From positions 2,356,001 through 2,420,000 of the forward strand of contig NZ_CP064703.1 of assembly GCF_023101085.1 (NCBI RefSeq): a stretch of 64,000 nucleotides of DNA, read 5' to 3'. The notes beneath the pieces are model-generated. The model was given only the letters and a program-made list of their open reading frames with translations, was not told the origin of the DNA and searched no databases. A program made the position numbers and the translations under genes. The DNA is from Bradyrhizobium sp. 170. GTDB lineage: Bacteria > Pseudomonadota > Alphaproteobacteria > Rhizobiales > Xanthobacteraceae. Within the stretch, counting starts at the first letter, position 1. Each line of letters opens with the position of its first letter. This document shows positions 33,839 to 42,172 of the stretch, in pieces.

Positions 33839-34945
33839 TCACGACACGCGGTATTGCTCCATGACGGCCTTGTCCGGTTCATAGCCGATGCCGGGCCCTT
33901 GGGGCACTTCGACGTCGCCATTGGCATCGACGTCGATGCGGCCGCGCCACAGGCATGCGGCACGCTTCATGTAGAACACCTCGACGAAAGTGGCGTCGTC
34001 GCGCAGCGACATCAACTGCAGCGTCGCCAGCAAGCCCGGCCCGAAATACGGCGAATGCGGCGCGAGCCTGACGCCGAGTTCGTCGGCTAGCGCTGCGACC
34101 TTCAGATATTCAGTGATGCCGCCGACCTTGATGACGGAGGGTTGTGCATGGCTTACCGCGCCTGCACTCATCATCTGCCTGAACTGATGAACCGTGCAGG
34201 CGTTCTCGCCGGCCGCAATGTTGAGCCCGCCTTTGGTTCGTACCTCGGCGAGCGTTGCAAAATCCTCCGGTGGCCAGACCGGCTCCTCGATGAACATCGG
34301 CGCGGCGTCCTGGCAGGAATGCGCGAACGCGATCGCGGCCTCGCCATTCAGTGGACAGTTCATGTCGACCATCAACGGAATGCCGGGGCCGATCGCCTGC
34401 CGCGCGGCAAATACCGCAGGCGTTGTGGTCTCATGCAATTTTATAGCCTTATAGCCAAGCCGCAGCGCGGTCTCGCATTCGCTTGTGATCAATTCGGGTT
34501 TGCCGATCCGCAGCAGGCTGGCATAGGCGGGAATCCGCGTGCGTTTGGCTTCGCCGAGCAAGCGATGCAGCGGCACGCCCTTCGCTTTGGCGGCAAGGTC
34601 CCACAGGGCGATATCGAGCGCCGATATCGCGAACATGGTGATGCCGTAGCGACCGAACAGATGCAGGTTGCGCTGGATCTGTTCCATGAAGGCGGGAATG
34701 CCGGCCGCGTCGGGAACCTCGAGGCCCTGCGCCTGCGGCGCGATCATTTCCTCGATGGCGGTGCAGGTGGTTCGTGGGCTGACATATGAAAAGGCATCGC
34801 CCCAGCCGGTGGTGCCAGCGTCGGTGGAGACCTCGACCATGACGATCTCCAGCGCGGATATGGCGGAAGCGCCTTGCTTGAAACTCGCAACCCCGGCGTC
34901 ATAGGGGATGCGGATGTGGTGCGCCCGAACGTTGGTGATCAGCAT
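33839..34945 (-). CDS. Mandelate racemase/muconate lactonizing enzyme-family protein
   Basis: 368 residues, enolase superfamily with a capping domain and a TIM barrel. Metal ligands: Asp in PLMVDMNCPL, Glu in FIEEPVWPPEDF and Glu in NIAAGENACTV; a general-base His in RLAPHSPYFGPG. The second-strand motif is AIKLHE (K-x-H) instead of the common K-x-K. Such proteins are sugar-acid dehydratases, racemases or lactonizing enzymes; the exact reaction is not clear. ATG 34945 (MLITNVRAHH) chosen; the frame extends 17 codons further. Confidence 0.82.
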   Translation of the reverse strand: MLITNVRAHHIRIPYDAGVASFKQGASAISALEIVMVEVSTDAGTTGWGDAFSYVSPRTTCTAIEEMIAPQAQGLEVPDAAGIPAFMEQIQRNLHLFGRYGITMFAISALDIALWDLAAKAKGVPLHRLLGEAKRTRIPAYASLLRIGKPELITSECETALRLGYKAIKLHETTTPAVFAARQAIGPGIPLMVDMNCPLNGEAAIAFAHSCQDAAPMFIEEPVWPPEDFATLAEVRTKGGLNIAAGENACTVHQFRQMMSAGAVSHAQPSVIKVGGITEYLKVAALADELGVRLAPHSPYFGPGLLATLQLMSLRDDATFVEVFYMKRAACLWRGRIDVDANGDVEVPQGPGIGYEPDKAVMEQYRVS

Positions 34946-35062
34946 GGTTCCCCTCCAATCGCGTCTGATACTGTCAGCGGCAGGAACGGAGAGCAAGGAC
35001 TGTCAAATGACGCGCGTAGCATCAGAGCATAATGCGGACGCTTCGCATGAAAGCTGTGAGCC

Positions 35063-35899
35063 ATGAATCCAGCCCAGAAAGCGCTCTGGTACATCGAAAG
35101 TCATCTCGCCGAACCGCTGACGCTCGACGACGTCGCCGGCGTTGCCGGTGTCTCGCGCTTCCATCTGGTGCGGGCGTTTGCCGCCGCCACCGGGTTTTCG
35201 GTGATGCGCTATGTGCGTGCCCGCCGGCTCAGCAAGGCCGCACAGGCGCTCGCTGGCGGGGCGCCTGATATCCTCAGCCTCGCGCTGGATGCGGACTACA
35301 GCTCTCACGAAGCGTTCACCCGCGCGTTCCGCGACCATTTCGGCGTCACGCCCGAGGCGGTCCGCGCCGCAACGTGCCTCGATCGTCTCAAGCTTCAGGA
35401 GCCCATCGTCATGGATTCAACCCTGCTCGAAAATCTCAAGCCCCCGCGCTTCGAAACCAGCAAGCCATTGCTCATCGCCGGCATCAGCGAGCGTTGCACG
35501 CATGAAAACGGCGGCGCCGGTATTCCGAACCAGTGGCAGCAGTTTCACCAGAAAGTCGACGGCATTCCCGCGCGGATCGGCAAGGTCGCCTATGGCGTCT
35601 GCTGCAACGGCGACGATGCCGGCAATTTCGACTACATCGCCGGCGTCGAGGTCGCCGACTTCTCCGACCTGCCGCGCGAATTCGCGCGCGTGCGGATTCC
35701 CGAACAGAAATATGCGGTGTTCACCCACGCCGAGCACATCTCGACCATCCGCCGCACCGTCAACACGATCTGGAATCACTGGCTGCCGATTTCAGGCATG
35801 AAGGCGGCCGACGCGCCGAGCTTCGAGCGCTACGACGAGAATTTCGATCCGGCCACCGGCAACGGCGGGCTGGAGATCTGGATTCCGGTGCGGGAATAG
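35063..35899 (+). CDS. AraC-family regulator with GyrI-like effector domain
   Basis: 278 residues. An N-terminal AraC DNA-binding domain (AEPLTLDDVAGVAGVSRFHLVRAFAAATG and ILSLALDADYSSHEAFTRAFRDHFGVTPEAVR) is followed by a GyrI-like/SOUL-type small-molecule-binding domain (LLIAGISERCTHENG, YGVCCNGDDAGNFDYIAGVEV, YAVFTHAEHISTIRRTVNTIWNHWLP, and the terminal NGGLEIWIPVRE). The layout is that of Rob/SoxS-like activators of stress or efflux genes. The target is not adjacent in an obvious way. Confidence 0.88.
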   Translation: MNPAQKALWYIESHLAEPLTLDDVAGVAGVSRFHLVRAFAAATGFSVMRYVRARRLSKAAQALAGGAPDILSLALDADYSSHEAFTRAFRDHFGVTPEAVRAATCLDRLKLQEPIVMDSTLLENLKPPRFETSKPLLIAGISERCTHENGGAGIPNQWQQFHQKVDGIPARIGKVAYGVCCNGDDAGNFDYIAGVEVADFSDLPREFARVRIPEQKYAVFTHAEHISTIRRTVNTIWNHWLPISGMKAADAPSFERYDENFDPATGNGGLEIWIPVRE

Positions 35900-35906
35900 G
35901 CAGTGC

Positions 35907-35992
35907 GTAGGATGGGTGGAGCGAAGCGATACCCATCATTTCGTTCATCGGCACACCAATCGATGGGTTTCGCTTCGCTCTACCCATCCTAC
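35907..35992. repeat. Palindromic repeat, GTAGGATGGGTGGAGCGAAGCG family
   Basis: GTAGGATGGGTGGAGCGAAG and CTTCGCTCTACCCATCCTAC form the outer arms, with ACCCATC and GATGGGT inside. A very common Bradyrhizobium intergenic element; only one copy of this type is in the window. Confidence 0.85.
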
Positions 35993-35997
35993 AGCTA

Positions 35998-36288
35998 CTA
36001 CAGCCTCACTAGTTCGACTGATTGGGCTTCCCACGAGTTGAATGTCGATGCGAATTCGATAACTTCCTCCGCCGTCTCGCCGGGATGAGAAGTGGTGCAG
36101 ATAAAGCGGCTCTCATCCGAGCCGTCTCCCACGACGAGTTCATCGATGATATCTTCTGTCTTGCGGCATCCTTCGCCGACGATGGCGATCAGCGTGACGC
36201 CATCACGGATGCATGCCTCCACGAAAGGCTCCAGCACGTCAGGGTTGGATAAAGGTAGTTGCAAGACGATCTTTGCTGCATAGCTCAT
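35998..36288 (-). CDS. Small hypothetical protein (96 aa)
   Basis: MSYAAKIVLQLPLSNPDVLE starts a compact alpha/beta protein with FVEACIRDGVTLIAIVGEGC, DIIDELVVGDGSDESRFICTTSHPGETAEEVIEFA and ending ELVRL. It looks like a small conserved soluble protein, possibly a nucleoside- or metal-binding fold, but no family is recognised. It is next to the repeat at 35907. Confidence 0.6.
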   Translation of the reverse strand: MSYAAKIVLQLPLSNPDVLEPFVEACIRDGVTLIAIVGEGCRKTEDIIDELVVGDGSDESRFICTTSHPGETAEEVIEFASTFNSWEAQSVELVRL

Positions 36289-36475
36289 GGTTGAGCCTAT
36301 TTTCCTGTGCGACCGGTGACAATGCCACGGCAATGCCGGGCTGCCTTGCGCAATCATCTCAGGTGATTTGCTTGGCAAGCCATATCGACTTTGCCATAAC
36401 AAGCGCAACGAAATGTTGCGCGTGCGGGGTCGAGCCTGGAATTCGCCTGCGCCCAAGAAAAAGCCAGGAGGATTC

Positions 36476-37402
36476 ATGGCCGATATCCGCGTTCTCGCCA
36501 CCGATCTGGAGTTTCCGGAAGGCCCGGTCGTCATGCCCGACGGCTCGGTGGTGCTGGTCGAAATCCGCGGCAAGCGGCTGACGCGGGTTCATCCCGATGG
36601 GCGGAAAGAGGTGGTCGCGCAGATTCCGGGCGGCCCCAATGGCGCGGCCCTCGGCCCCGACGGCAAAATGTATATCTGCAACAATGGCGGCTTCAGCTGG
36701 ATTCCCACCGGCAAGATGATCATGCCGGGGCCGCAGGCCGATGATTATCTCGGCGGCTCGATCCAGCGGGTCGACCTGCAGAGCGGCAAGGTCGAAACCG
36801 TCGTCGATAGATGCGGCGAGCACGCCTTGCGCGGGCCCAACGACCTGGTGTTCGACAGGCACGGCGGGCTCTGGTTCTCGGACCTCGGCAAGCGCCGCGC
36901 CCGCGAGATGGATGTCGGCGCGTTCTACTATCTCAAGCCCGGCATGAAGGAGATCGTCGAGGTCGTGCACGGCGTGTTGCCCGCCAACGGCATTGGCCTA
37001 TCGCCGGACGAGAAGACGGTCTACATCGCGGAGACGCCGACCGCGCGGTTGTGGGCCTATGAAATTGCCGAGCCCGGCACCATCAAGCCGCGCGATGTGA
37101 TCTATCGCGGCGAGCGCGGTAAGCCGATTGCAGGCCTTGGCGGCTACCAGATGTTCGATTCGATGGCGGTAGAGGCGAACGGGAATGTCTGCGTGGCGAC
37201 GCTGGTCTCGGGCTGCATCTCCGTGATCGCGCCCGATGGCACGCTTGTCGAGCAGGTGCCGACCGGCGACCGCGTCACCACCAATATCGCCTTCGGTGGG
37301 CCTGAGCTCAAAACCGCCTACATCACGCTGTCGGGCAAGGGCGAACTGATCGCAATGGACTGGGCGCGGCCGGGGCTGGCGCTGAACTTTTTGAACAAAT
37401 GA
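36476..37402 (+). CDS. SMP-30/gluconolactonase-family protein
   Basis: 308 residues, six-bladed beta propeller. EFPEGPVVMPDGSVVLVEI (metal Glu), PNGAALGPDGKMYICNNGG, LRGPNDLVFDRHGGLWFSDL (Asn/Asp ligands) and PANGIGLSPDEKTVYIAET are diagnostic. The family hydrolyses sugar lactones. ATG 36476 has an excellent AGGAGG site 6-7 nt upstream. It stands alone; the lactone substrate is unknown. Confidence 0.88.
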   Translation: MADIRVLATDLEFPEGPVVMPDGSVVLVEIRGKRLTRVHPDGRKEVVAQIPGGPNGAALGPDGKMYICNNGGFSWIPTGKMIMPGPQADDYLGGSIQRVDLQSGKVETVVDRCGEHALRGPNDLVFDRHGGLWFSDLGKRRAREMDVGAFYYLKPGMKEIVEVVHGVLPANGIGLSPDEKTVYIAETPTARLWAYEIAEPGTIKPRDVIYRGERGKPIAGLGGYQMFDSMAVEANGNVCVATLVSGCISVIAPDGTLVEQVPTGDRVTTNIAFGGPELKTAYITLSGKGELIAMDWARPGLALNFLNK

Positions 37403-37423
37403 CGGGAATACGATAACCATCCA

Positions 37424-37532
37424 CGTCATTGCGAGCCAAGCGAAGCAATCCATGTCGCCGCGAGGAAGTATGGATTGCTTCGTCGCTTTGCTCCCTTGCG
37501 CAAACGCTTCGCGTTTGTCGCAGGCAATGACG
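37424..37532. repeat. Palindromic repeat, AGCGAAGCAATCCAT family with AAACGCTTCGCGTTTG insert
   Basis: CGTCATTGCGAGCCAAGCGA at one end, GGCAATGACG at the other, and AAACGCTTCGCGTTTGTCGC near the right end. The right part is the reverse complement of the corresponding part of the element at 15056-15166. Confidence 0.85.
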
Positions 37533-37554
37533 GTGGAGAGAGCGGAGTTATAGA

Positions 37555-38148
37555 ATGGCCTTTCTTGAACCAGTTACCCTTCAAGGCGCGCACGCGCGGC
37601 TGGAGCCGCTGTCGCACGATCACATCGACGGGCTGGTGGAGGCTGTGAAGGACGGCGAGCTGTGGAAGCTCTGGTACACTGCCATCCCGACCGCCGAAAA
37701 CATGAAGAAGGAAATCGACCGCCGCCTCGGCCTGTTCGCGGCCGGCTCGATGCTGCCGTTCACGGTGTATGACGCCGACGGGAAGGTCGCGGGCATGACG
37801 ACCTATATGAACGTCGATGCCGGCAACCGCCGCGTCGAAATCGGCTCGACCTGGTACGCCAAGCGCGTGCAGCGCAGCGCGCTCAACACGCAGTGCAAAT
37901 TGCTGCTGCTGACGCACGCCTTCGAGAAGTTGAATTGCATTGCGGTAGAGTTCCGCACGCACTTCTTCAATCACCAGAGCCGGCGCGGCATCGAACGCCT
38001 CGGCGCCAAGCTCGACGGTATTTTGCGCAGCCATCAGATCGCGCCAAACGGCACGTTGCGCGACACCGTGGTTTACAGCATCATCGCCAGCGAATGGCCG
38101 ACGGTGAAGGCGCATCTCACCTATCAACTCAACGAAAAGTCGCGGTAA
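37555..38148 (+). CDS. GNAT-family N-acetyltransferase
   Basis: 197 residues. The RimJ/RimL-like pattern is present: VTLQGAHARLEPLSHDHIDGL at the start, GMTTYMNVDAGNRRVEIGSTWYAKRVQRSALNTQCKLLLLTHAFEKLNCIAVEFRTHFFNHQSRRGIERLGAKLDG in the core. It would acetylate a small molecule, antibiotic or protein N terminus. The next gene begins 23 bp later and may be co-transcribed. Confidence 0.87.
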   Translation: MAFLEPVTLQGAHARLEPLSHDHIDGLVEAVKDGELWKLWYTAIPTAENMKKEIDRRLGLFAAGSMLPFTVYDADGKVAGMTTYMNVDAGNRRVEIGSTWYAKRVQRSALNTQCKLLLLTHAFEKLNCIAVEFRTHFFNHQSRRGIERLGAKLDGILRSHQIAPNGTLRDTVVYSIIASEWPTVKAHLTYQLNEKSR

Positions 38149-38171
38149 CAAGCCGCGCCAGAAACGAGACG

Positions 38172-39815
38172 ATGGAAACGTTCGATTACGTGATTATCGG
38201 CGCGGGCTCCGCAGGCAGCGTGCTCGCCAACCGGCTCAGCGAAGACTCCGCAACCCGCGTCTGTGTGCTCGAAGCGGGGCCGACGGACTGGCATCCCTAC
38301 ATTCATCTGCCGGCCGGCTTCATCAAGACGTTCCACATGAAGAGCGTCAACTGGGGCTACAGCCAAGAGCCGGGCCCTTGGACCGGCGGCCGCAGCATCT
38401 ACGCGCCGCGCGGCAAGACGCTGGGCGGATCGTCCTCGATCAACGGCCATATCTACAACCGCGGCCAGCGCCAGGATTTCGACACCTGGGCGCAGCTCGG
38501 CAATCGCGGCTGGGGCTATCCGGACATACTGCCCTATTTCAAGCGGCTGGAGCGGCGGGTCGGCGAGGGCGACGAGACCTATCGCGGGCGCGACGGCAGT
38601 CTCACCGTCACGACGATGGATTGGAACGATCCGCTGTGCGAGGCCTTCATGGAAGGCGCCATGAGCCTCGGGATTCCGCGCAACCCCGACTATAACGGCG
38701 CGATCCAGGAGGGCGTGTCCTACTGCCAGCGCACCATCGAGAAGGGCCTGCGCATGAGCGCGGCCAAGGCGTTCCTACATCCGGCGCGGAAGCGCGGCAA
38801 TGTCGATGTGCGGACGCATGCGCATGTCACCAACATCATCTTCGAGGGCAAGCGCGCGGTCGGCGTGCGCTACCTCAAAGGCGGCAAGGGCGGCGTGCCC
38901 GTCGAAGTGCGCGCCAGCAAGGAAGTCATCCTGTCGGGCGGCACCTACAACTCGCCGCAGGTGCTGCAACTGTCCGGCGTCGGTTCGCCGGAATTGCTGC
39001 AATCGCACGGCATCGAGGTCCGCCACGCGCTGCCCGGCGTGGGCGAGGGCCTGCAGGACCACTACGCGCCGCGTTCGGTCGCGCGCGTCAAGAACATCCG
39101 GACCATCAATGAACTGCGGCGGGGCGTGAGCCTGTGGGTCGAGGCGCTGAAATGGGCCACGACACGGCGCGGCCTGCTGTCGCTGTCGCCGACCATGGTC
39201 TATTGCTTCTGGCACTCCGGCGAGACCACCGAAAGCTCCGACCTGCAGCTCACCTTCACGCCGGCAAGCTACAAGGAAGGCGTGCAGGGCCAGCTCGAGG
39301 ACGAGCCGGGCATGACGGTTGCCTCATGGCAGCAGCGCCCCGAGAGCCGCGGCTATGTCCGCATCCGCTCCGCCGACCCGTTCGCGCCGCCGATCATCCA
39401 GACCAATTATCTCGTCGAGGAGATCGATCGCCGCGTCGTCGTCGCCGGCATGAAGCTGGCGCGCCGGCTGCTATCGTCCGCGCCGCTCGCGCCGTATTAT
39501 GCCTATGAGGATTTTCCGGGACCCAAGGTGCAGAGCGACGATGAATTTCTCGCCGCCGCCACCGAACGCGGCACCACCACGTTCCACCCCGGCTGCACCT
39601 GCCGCATGGGACCGGCCGACGCCAAATGGGCCGTGGTCGACGACCAGTTGCGCGTGCATGGGCTGCAGGGATTGCGCGTGGTCGACGCCTCGATCATGCC
39701 GCGGATGATCTCGGCCAATCTCAACGCCTCGACGCTGATGATTGCCGACAAGGCCTCCGACATGATCCGCGGCAAGACCGCGCTGGAGGCGGTCAGGTTT
39801 CCGGTGCCGGCTTAG
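38172..39815 (+). CDS. GMC-family FAD oxidoreductase (choline/alcohol dehydrogenase-like)
   Basis: 547 residues. FAD-binding GxGxxG at residues 10-15 (DYVIIGAGSAGSVLANRLSE), first GMC signature GKTLGGSSSINGHIYNRGQRQDFD, second signature SGGTYNSPQVLQLSGVGSPELL, and the catalytic His in TTFHPGCTCRMG with NLNASTLMIADKASDMI at the C terminus. Members oxidise alcohols, including choline, to aldehydes. Substrate not determinable; no betaine genes adjoin it. Confidence 0.9.
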   Translation: METFDYVIIGAGSAGSVLANRLSEDSATRVCVLEAGPTDWHPYIHLPAGFIKTFHMKSVNWGYSQEPGPWTGGRSIYAPRGKTLGGSSSINGHIYNRGQRQDFDTWAQLGNRGWGYPDILPYFKRLERRVGEGDETYRGRDGSLTVTTMDWNDPLCEAFMEGAMSLGIPRNPDYNGAIQEGVSYCQRTIEKGLRMSAAKAFLHPARKRGNVDVRTHAHVTNIIFEGKRAVGVRYLKGGKGGVPVEVRASKEVILSGGTYNSPQVLQLSGVGSPELLQSHGIEVRHALPGVGEGLQDHYAPRSVARVKNIRTINELRRGVSLWVEALKWATTRRGLLSLSPTMVYCFWHSGETTESSDLQLTFTPASYKEGVQGQLEDEPGMTVASWQQRPESRGYVRIRSADPFAPPIIQTNYLVEEIDRRVVVAGMKLARRLLSSAPLAPYYAYEDFPGPKVQSDDEFLAAATERGTTTFHPGCTCRMGPADAKWAVVDDQLRVHGLQGLRVVDASIMPRMISANLNASTLMIADKASDMIRGKTALEAVRFPVPA

Positions 39816-40160
39816 GGTGTGATGAAATTAGGTACTAGATACGAGAGTTGAGGCGCCTGAGCAGAAGTTAGTTCGGCTAGCCGGCGCAAAAATCAAGAAG
39901 AGCCCTACGTCGAGCCCGCATTGGGTCAATCGCGCCCTTGTCGGGGCGACCGCTGCTGGGCGCAAAGCAGTCAGGTAAGAATACACGCCGAGCTACTCCT
40001 TGCGTTTTGGATCTCGATAGGTTTTAAGCCCGGTGACTTCATGACCACTGGTATGAACGAGAAGCGAACTGCGTGGCTTTGCCGCGTTTTAAGCAGAGTG
40101 ACCGCCCCCCGGTAGCTCATGCGCTTTAACCTGTTCCGAGCCTCCACAAAGGAATCCATC
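39816..40160. other. AT-richer intergenic region before the HU-like gene
   Basis: No gene seen. The composition is visibly less GC-rich than the surrounding coding DNA. The final 10 bases contain the AAAGGA ribosome-binding site of the next gene. No known repeat recognised. Confidence 0.45.
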
Positions 40161-40457
40161 ATGGCCAAGATGACCAAGAATCAGTTGATTGATGCAATTG
40201 CAGAGGGAACGCAGGTTTCCAAAGGAGACGTAAAGGCCGTCATCGAGCAGATGGCGACGGTGGGCTATAAGGAACTGAATGAATCCGGCGAGTTCGTCAT
40301 TCCTGGCTTCGTCAAAATGTCGGTCGTGAACAAGCCTGCTACTGAAGCCCGCAGCGGTGTGAATCCTTTCACGAAAGAGCCTATGGAGTTCGCGGCCAAG
40401 CCAGCCAGCAAGTCGGTCAAGGCGTCACCGCTGAAGGTTGCTAAAGACGCAGTTTGA
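40161..40457 (+). CDS. HU/IHF-family DNA-binding protein, divergent
   Basis: 98 residues. MTKNQLIDAIAEGTQVSKGDVKAVIEQMATVGYKEL is the helical dimerisation part and GEFVIPGFVKMSVVNKPATEARSGVNPFTKEPMEF the beta arm region, where normal HU has RxGRNPxTGExI. The arm (SGVNPFTKEP) keeps the DNA-intercalating Pro but loses the first Arg. A Lys-rich tail follows. It probably bends or packages DNA; being outside a conserved locus, it may be an accessory copy. ATG 40161 follows AAAGGA. Confidence 0.85.
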   Translation: MAKMTKNQLIDAIAEGTQVSKGDVKAVIEQMATVGYKELNESGEFVIPGFVKMSVVNKPATEARSGVNPFTKEPMEFAAKPASKSVKASPLKVAKDAV

Positions 40458-40780
40458 GCCGGGCGGGTCGGTTGGGGCGTGTTCGTTCGCCTGAACTGTG
40501 GGTAATTCCATCACACCCTGGACAGGCACCTCCACCCGCACACTATGCGCCCCGAGACGGAATCCCTGGAGGGCCTGGGGGCGCAGTCTCGCAAAGGCCA
40601 TGCGGTGTAATGCCCGCGTGGTCTTTTGTCTTTTATTGTCCGACCGCAAAAATAGAAATCCCCGGGATGAACGGCCGCTTCTGGCGCAACGCGGTCGTTT
40701 CGCAAACCGGAAGCAGCTGCGCTGCACTGTGCACTCAGATTTGAATCGCCTCTCAACAGCCGGCCCTCTATGGTGCGCTT
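40458..40780. other. Intergenic region with no recognised gene
   Basis: No supported gene. It holds a 14-bp sequence CCGCTTCTGGCGCA (40675-40688) that recurs at 42127-42140, and possibly the end of the HU-like transcript. Otherwise nothing recognised. Confidence 0.4.
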
Positions 40781-41140
40781 ATGTCGCGCCTCGTGTTTCC
40801 ATTGATTGCTATCGTCCTGTCGCTGCTGCCGGTCGTCGCGCCGGCTGCGCCGGTTCATAAACGGCCGGCGCCACGCTGGCACGGATACGGGTTCCTGCCG
40901 GGCTATCAACAGCCACCGAATAACAGCCTTCCAGCTTACGCCCGGAAAGCTTCGGCCTCGCGCATGGCGCGCCGCAACCAGCGCCCCTGGTATATCGATC
41001 CAACTCCAAGTTATTACGGGTACGATGGCGACTGGCACTATTTCGGCCGGCCTGGCTTTTACGGCGGTCGCTACAATGGCGGCAGCTTCGGCCCTTGCTG
41101 GACGCGGACGCCGATCGGGCCGGTCTGGAATTGCGGCTGA
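40781..41140 (+). CDS. Small secreted Tyr/Gly-rich protein
   Basis: 119 residues: signal peptide (LVFPLIAIVLSLLPVVAPAAP), then a basic region with many Arg/Pro and a Tyr/Gly-rich part (YYGYDGDWHYFGRPGFYGGRYNGG) ending in PCWTRTPIGPVWNCG with two Cys. It resembles short periplasmic proteins of Bradyrhizobium with no known function. Confidence 0.6.
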   Translation: MSRLVFPLIAIVLSLLPVVAPAAPVHKRPAPRWHGYGFLPGYQQPPNNSLPAYARKASASRMARRNQRPWYIDPTPSYYGYDGDWHYFGRPGFYGGRYNGGSFGPCWTRTPIGPVWNCG

Positions 41141-41264
41141 TCAGCCGTTGCTTGAAGACCGCGTGCGCGTGCGCCATCCGGTTGCCGGCAGTGGCGGTTC
41201 ATGGTGGAGAGCGGACATTCGCCGAAACTCTCATGTCTTGCTCTGCTTCTTTCACGTGCGATGT

Positions 41265-41759
41265 TCAGCCAACCGGTCCGGGAACCCAATAGTCGCCGGA
41301 AAGCGGCCTGACTATTACGCTATAAATTACCCCGAGCTGCAGGCTCGGATCGAAATAACGCATCGCTCGCTCATTGAGGTCAATGATGCGGCCAGGCGTT
41401 AGTGGCCCCACGTCATTTATCTTGACGATGACCTTCTTGCCTACAGCCTCAACGAGGGCATACTTCGGCCTCGCGCCATATCGGACCCCGCCAAATTTCT
41501 GGCGCAAGCTCGTCTTGATGGCAGCCGTCCAAACAGAGGGATCATAGCGCTCGCCGGAAGCTGTGTTCGGACCACCCTCCCGCCATCCGGGCCGGAACGG
41601 ATTGTACGTGGATGCAGCGCCAACGATCGCATCCCCAGAAGCGGCATCGACGACGGCGCTTGAATGAACTGCAACGATTTCACTTCGAGCAACGGTAACA
41701 GAAAAGGCAAGCGCAAGTACGGCGCCGCAAATTGCGGCGCGCGAGCGAAACAACATCAT
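41265..41759 (-). CDS. RlpA-like double-psi beta-barrel secreted protein
   Basis: 164 residues: signal peptide (AICGAVLALAFSVTVARSE), then the RlpA/DPBB domain (GAASTYNPFRPGW, TASGERYDPSVWTAAIKTSL, KKVIVKINDVGPLTPGRIIDLNERAMRYFD). RlpA proteins are septal lytic transglycosylases that cut denuded glycan; here no SPOR domain is present, so it may be a short or specialised form. It lies in the AT-richer patch. Confidence 0.85.
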   Translation of the reverse strand: MMLFRSRAAICGAVLALAFSVTVARSEIVAVHSSAVVDAASGDAIVGAASTYNPFRPGWREGGPNTASGERYDPSVWTAAIKTSLRQKFGGVRYGARPKYALVEAVGKKVIVKINDVGPLTPGRIIDLNERAMRYFDPSLQLGVIYSVIVRPLSGDYWVPGPVG

Positions 41760-42172
41760 AACTCCTTGATTGATTTTCTAGAACGCTGGGTTCCCGATGC
41801 CGCAAAAAATGGTCAAGCGAACGCGGATGCGTTGACTAACTCGCGCCAATTATTTGCGGATTCGTTCCAATACTGGCAGTGGAACCGTTGTGGGAACCAG
41901 TGTGGTCCTCGCACAGGTGTTCTTAGTTCTCATCGACTAAGACAGAGATTGCGTCAGTAACATGACTGAATAGAATCTATTGACCAGGGCTGAGTAGGAG
42001 TAAGCGTCTGACCGATGACCGCGCGGGATGGTCGATGCATCGGTCGAATTTCACGCCCTTCTCCTGGAGATAAGCGAGCTGACGCAACCACGCGGCTTGG
42101 ATAGGCATTCGACTTCGGCTCAATGACCGCTTCTGGCGCAGGGCGCGCATTCGGCATGCTGACGATGTTCGC
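41760..42172. other. Gene-poor region between the RlpA-like gene and vanB
   Basis: No intact gene recognised. Its first part is visibly AT-richer and should hold the leftward promoter of the RlpA-like gene. The second copy of CCGCTTCTGGCGCA (42127-42140) is here. A minus-strand open frame (AAWLRQLAYLQEKGVKFDRC...) may be a gene remnant but matches no family I know. Confidence 0.4.

Noticed and set aside
38172..39815. Dedicated choline dehydrogenase (betA)
   Set aside because: The GMC signatures are general, and no betB, betI or choline transporter genes lie nearby.
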